This document shows positions 21,701-22,940 of a stretch of DNA of 22,940 nucleotides, piece by piece. The notes beneath the pieces are model-generated. The model did not search any database and was not told where the DNA came from. It saw only the letters and a list, made by a program, of their open reading frames with translations. The DNA comes from DYQY01 sp964643725 (GTDB taxonomy: Bacteria; Margulisbacteria; Riflemargulisbacteria; GWF2-35-9; DYQY01). Position numbers and translations under genes: made by a program. The stretch is from NCBI GenBank assembly GCA_964643725.1, contig CAZXTL010000030.1, positions 1 through 22,940 on the forward strand, in the 5' to 3' direction. Numbering within the stretch: the stretch's first letter is position 1; each line of letters opens with the position of its first letter.

Positions 21701-22940
21701 TAAATACTTTACTGTTCGTTAACGTGTTTGCTCCACCATAAAATCCACCACCGTCATTGGCTGTGTTGCTATATACTTCACTACCAATCAGAGTGTTCGT
21801 TCCACTATAGAATCCTCCACCAGAACCAGAGCCAGAAGCACTATTACTATATACGCTACAGTTATTAAGTGTCGTATTTGCATACGCGAAGGCACCACCA
21901 GAACTAGCAGCACTATTGCTATATACGTTACAACTATTCAGTATATATTTCCCACCATTAAATCCGCCACCATAACTACTAGAAACACTATTGCCATATA
22001 TATTACAGCTGTTCAGTGTACTCGTGCCAAAATACAATGCACCACCTGATTGTGCAGTATTACTATATACATTGCTACTGTTTAAAACATTTGAACCATA
22101 ATAAAATCCACCACCACCACCATTCTGTGCACTATTTTTAGCAATTACAGAATTATTTACAATAACATTGGAAATACCATTACTTAAATGACCAATCGCA
22201 CCACCGTTATATGCCCTATTACCACTTATTATCACTGAATTCAGAGTTAATGAGTGCCCTGCGTTACTAACGCTAATATAAATACTTCCACCAATATTGT
22301 CTCCAGAACCTGTGATGCTTGGGCTTTTACCATTGATTAATTGGATATTCTGTACTGTCCATCCTCTTACATTTGCTTGAAGAATGTGTCTGGTTACTTG
22401 CTCTGCATCAATTATAGTGTCAGCAGAAGTATTTCCTTGAAGGGTTATATTGTCGAGATTCGGCCATATTAAACCAGTATTCCCTAGACCTTTGTGTGTT
22501 CCTGCATAGACTTGAATCGTCTGATTAGCTAATACATCAACTAAAGATTGTGCAATAGTACCATATTCTTTATTGGTTTCTAAAATCTTACAATTAGTAA
22601 AATAAGTGTAACTCATTACTGTACTCCAACTGCCATGATTACCAACCATATCATGCGCACGAACCTTCAAATAATAAGTAGCAGATACTGTTAGTTGAGG
22701 CGGATCAAATTGATTTGGTTGATTACTATACTGGATAAGCTCCGACGAATTGTCAGTTCCCCAATAAATATCATATCCATTAATACTAATTCCGCTTGGA
22801 ACATCAGTAGCGTGATTAAATGTCATTAGAGGTGGATTATTATTAACGGTAACTACATTTGATAAAGTACCAACCACACTTGGCGTTGTTTCATCAAATT
22901 GGTAACTATTCACTGTCCACCAGTTGCTTAAGTTTCCTGC
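6509..22940 (-). CDS. Giant modular right-handed beta-helix (Pmp-like) surface protein, upstream segment, partial at both ends
   Basis: The frame is open for 5,477 codons from the right window edge to the assembly gap. The GTG at 22913 is not a true start: nine sense codons lie upstream to the edge (AGNLSNWWT) and match the end of a repeated domain, and I see no ribosome binding site. The segment encodes the tail of one Fn3/Ig-like domain, a complete second one (22599-22835), modules M1-M8 and about two thirds of M9. The coils (GGGFxxGTNTLxNSxVYxNSA, 22-24 residues) are typical of stacked parallel beta-helix turns and resemble the FxxN and GGAI motifs of chlamydial Pmp passenger domains. The tails resemble choice-of-anchor Q proteins. 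The apparent stop just left of the gap is an artefact of the arbitrary 100-N length. The product is probably secreted or cell-surface, structural or adhesive; this is inferred, since no signal peptide, anchor or catalytic motif is in view. Coding call very sure; function moderate. Confidence 0.95.
6814..7133 (-). repeat. 414-bp-period duplication, copy 2
   Basis: Second copy of the block at 6245-6719. Within it, 6923-6977 differs from the two gap-flanking 55-mers at one base only. Both copies keep the same frame, as expected for a period divisible by three. Confidence 0.78.
8161..8304 (-). repeat. Near-perfect tandem duplication of one 72-bp coil in M9
   Basis: 8161-8232 and 8233-8304 agree at 69 of 72 positions by eye. 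Each encodes one 24-residue coil (core AYGANTL, ENNSALNN or ENNSASNN). It is one of the cleanest adjacent coil copies and shows the step by which the stack grows. Confidence 0.85.
9444..11060 (-). repeat. Module M8 (539 aa, 11 coils, B-type start)
   Basis: Starts CKIVETTQEFQSIQEALDAI. The head is type II (GGSIYVSVSNNGFLLNMTDV, GAIGQNSGSFSKVSMNS), and the span before it is shortened because the SPSITGSGDN loop is missing. The coils cover about 9840-10605 and end in the GVFFQGSDKLVNC plug as in M5. The tail is NNGSKILWNANSNNV, then NQRVFDVHIDIGAYELQ. Confidence 0.85.
11116..11148 (-). repeat. Octanucleotide microrepeat in the M7 tail
   Basis: Four 8-base units in a row: gatgaata, gatgcgtg, gatgaata, gatgaata, plus a final g. 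It encodes the YSSIHPRIYSS segment before IDIGAYE. The unit length is not a multiple of three, so gain or loss of one unit would shift the giant frame. Confidence 0.8.
11236..11270 (-). repeat. Heptanucleotide microrepeat in the M7 tail
   Basis: Five imperfect 7-base units: ggtaatt, ggtaatt, ggtgaat, tgtgatt, ggtcaaa. It encodes the FDQSQFTNYQLP stretch between RYGF and DYSII, which varies between modules. Confidence 0.75.
11892..11952 (-). repeat. 61-bp block identical to 18216-18276 (M7 copy)
   Basis: Every base matches the M3 block about 6.3 kb away. The block covers most of a coil (GGFYYGTNTLSNSSVYS). In-place tandem neighbours at 11820-11892 carry near copies with a 72-base period. Confidence 0.85.
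12450..14300 (-). repeat. Module M6 (617 aa, 13 coils, C-type start)
   Basis: Starts CEIVELDQRFFTIQEALDNV with a short linker to TIQVYAGTHKGLWN; C starts have WN or LN where others have GN. The head is type I (ITGSGDNTGG, NSVIAKNSAEN). The thirteen coils (about 12940-13850) are more diverse than those of M3 or M7, with GGSIYNGTNTINNS, GGGIASGVN and GGAFSDGTN forms. The tail is the SVAANTGTN / HQRITNSTIDVGAYE form leading to SDSAIPFV, as in M3. Confidence 0.85.
14301..15800 (-). repeat. Module M5 (500 aa, 9 coils, B-type start)
   Basis: Starts CKIVETTQEFQSIQEAIDAL. The second half of the head is type II (GGSIYITVSDSAFLLEIDQV, AAVGQNTNSYS) rather than the type I of its neighbours. The coils (about 14697-15320) use more GGGL, GGGI and GGAF variants, nearer the classical GGAI form. 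The plug lacks LINVLAYNN and instead ends in GAFYQGTNKLINGI and QGSNRLVNC. The tail is SSSVAINNGSN ... SPRVFGTHVDIGAYESQ. The start DNA matches the M8 start region (10801-11090) closely. Confidence 0.85.
15801..17396 (-). repeat. Module M4 (532 aa, 9 coils, A-type start)
   Basis: Starts CEILETAQKFTRIQLALDAL, then a QQMEETYGTGAGK insertion before TIQVYAGTLTG. The head is type I, slightly varied (SPSTSGSGDNKGG). The coil stack spans about 16290-16918. The tail is the SLVPRIFGTS form. It is the first module of the A-B-C triad M4-M5-M6. Its start DNA (17391-17550), including the end of the preceding tail, closely resembles the M7 start DNA (12444-12602). Confidence 0.85.
15841..15896 (-). repeat. 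G+C-richer tail island, copy before the M5 start
   Basis: The first 47 bases are identical to the islands at 4733 and 18958, with the 7-base-period core at 15867-15883. Like them, it sits just before a B-type start. Confidence 0.85.
17397..18917 (-). repeat. Module M3 (507 aa, 8 coils, B-type start)
   Basis: Starts CKIVGRTQEFQSIQEALDAI. Relative to D starts it has about ten extra residues (including VHGNAAGS) between the first helix and the TVQVYAGTHQG strand. The head is type I. The coils (about 17880-18440) are very regular: GGGFYYGTNTLSNSSVYSN and near copies. One coil boundary region (18216-18276) is identical over 61 bases to part of M7. The tail is the SVAANTGTN / HERITNSTIDVGAYE form, followed by SDSAIPFV. 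Confidence 0.85.
18216..18276 (-). repeat. 61-bp block identical to 11892-11952 (M3 copy)
   Basis: Partner of the M7 block. The flanking bases differ on both sides (t versus c before it, g versus t after it), so the identity has defined ends inside otherwise diverged modules. Confidence 0.85.
18918..21002 (-). repeat. Module M2 (695 aa, 16 coils, D-type start)
   Basis: Starts CYIVETGAYFESIQDALNAA, with the short helix-to-strand linker typical of D starts. The head is type I. The coil stack (about 19405-20550) is the second longest in the window. Its first five coils parallel those of M1, and later ones alternate Cys turns (TFNNC, TLTSC, ILTSC). One coil has a run of seven glycines (19794-19814). 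The tail carries SVAINNGSN and the DITSLVPRIFGTSVDIGAYE form, encoded by the G+C-richer block found again before M5 and M10. Confidence 0.85.
18958..19013 (-). repeat. G+C-richer tail island, copy before the M3 start
   Basis: The first 47 bases (18958-19004) are identical to 15841-15887 and 4733-4779, and after one variable base eight more match. The core has a 7-base period (acgagggacgagggacg, 18984-19000). It encodes SDITSLVPRIFGTSVDIG. Its base composition stands out from the AT-rich surroundings. Confidence 0.85.
21003..22592 (-). repeat. Module M1 (530 aa, 9 coils, D-type start)
   Basis: The module runs from its Cys (CKILETNKEYG) to the residue before the M2 Cys. The first helix is divergent (TIAQSLVDVLANQ), as may be expected of the founding module next to the Fn3 region. 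The second half of the head is type I (SPSITGSGDN, AIGHLSNGIS, NSVIAKNSA). The coil stack covers about 21490-22137 and includes Cys-bearing turns (ILNSC, TTLNNC). The tail has SPAHSWGSN, close to the canonical 'SPAIDAG' of choice-of-anchor Q proteins, and ends in IDVGAYELQ. The 21824-22110 coil block closely matches M2 at about 20240-20530. Confidence 0.85.
22599..22835 (-). other. Fibronectin type III / Ig-like domain near the N-terminal side
   Basis: About 79 residues begin at PPLMTFNHATDVPSGIS and end at WSTVMSYTYF, just before the first module Cys. The pattern D-x-PSGI-x-x-x-GYDIYWGTD, then TYYLKVRAHDMVGNHGSW, is that of the beta-sandwich domains placed ahead of sugar-binding or adhesive regions in secreted bacterial proteins ('vra-D-x-aGN-x-S-x-W'). 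The residues encoded at 22887-22940 (AGNLSNWWTVNSYQFDET) align with the end of this domain (VGNHGSWSTVMSYTYFTN), so at least one more copy precedes it. The linker between them is PSVVGTLSNVVTVNNN. Fn3 versus another Ig-like family cannot be decided by eye. Confidence 0.7.

Noticed and set aside
22911..22913. GTG as the start codon of the large frame (MNSYQFDE)
   Set aside because: The frame continues nine sense codons further to the window edge, those residues match a repeated domain end, and no ribosome binding site precedes the GTG.
1..22940. Promoters, terminators, tRNA, rRNA or riboswitches
   Set aside because: No intergenic DNA exists in the window, and no cloverleaf, rRNA-like or terminator hairpin structure was recognised inside the coding sequence.
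6509..22940. Polysaccharide lyase activity suggested by the pectate-lyase-like fold
   Set aside because: I see no catalytic Asp/Arg/Lys cluster or calcium site repeated in the modules. The fold alone does not support an enzyme call.

Overview
The window lies inside one giant protein-coding gene on the minus strand. Its frame is open from base 22940 down to the assembly gap (22940..6509) and again from the gap to base 1 (6408..1). I found no in-frame stop and no credible start in either segment, so both ends of the gene lie outside the window. After removing the 100-N gap and a 55-base sequence present on both of its edges, the two segments fuse in frame into at least 7,595 codons (well over 700 kDa). 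I see no other gene, no RNA gene and no intergenic DNA. The small ORFs on the plus strand are antisense shadows of the repeats.

Reading from the N-terminal side (right) to the C-terminal side (left), the protein starts with the end of one fibronectin-III/Ig-like domain and one full copy (22599-22835). Thirteen tandem modules (M1-M13) follow, each opening with a conserved Cys: twelve are complete and the last is cut by the window edge. A module has three parts. The head carries an Ile-Gln amphipathic segment, a TIQVYAGTHKG-like strand, a WPN motif and TILDAEQVTRHI. A variable number of 22-24-residue coils follows (consensus GGGFxxGTNTLxNSxVYxNSA). The tail carries NNGSNxLWNANSNNVT and ends in (V/I)D(I/V)GAYE. 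This reads as a pectate-lyase-like right-handed parallel beta-helix protein, with coils resembling the GGAI/FxxN repeats of chlamydial polymorphic membrane proteins and tails resembling 'choice-of-anchor Q' proteins. By inference it is a surface or secreted structural or adhesive protein.

The array shows its history. Four junction types (A, B, C, D, defined by the head start) run D-D-B-A-B-C-A-B-C-B-A-D-D, with A-B-C present twice as a ~4.8 kb super-repeat. Most modules hold 6-16 coils, but M9 holds about 53 and contains the assembly gap. Very similar DNA blocks, single-coil tandem duplications and short-period microrepeats at fixed tail positions point to recombination and slippage.

Organism: an AT-rich bacterium is likely, given the intronless giant frame and bacterial-type surface domains. 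The 100-N gap flanked by identical 55-mers suggests a short-read draft or metagenome assembly. Nothing here fixes the phylum.
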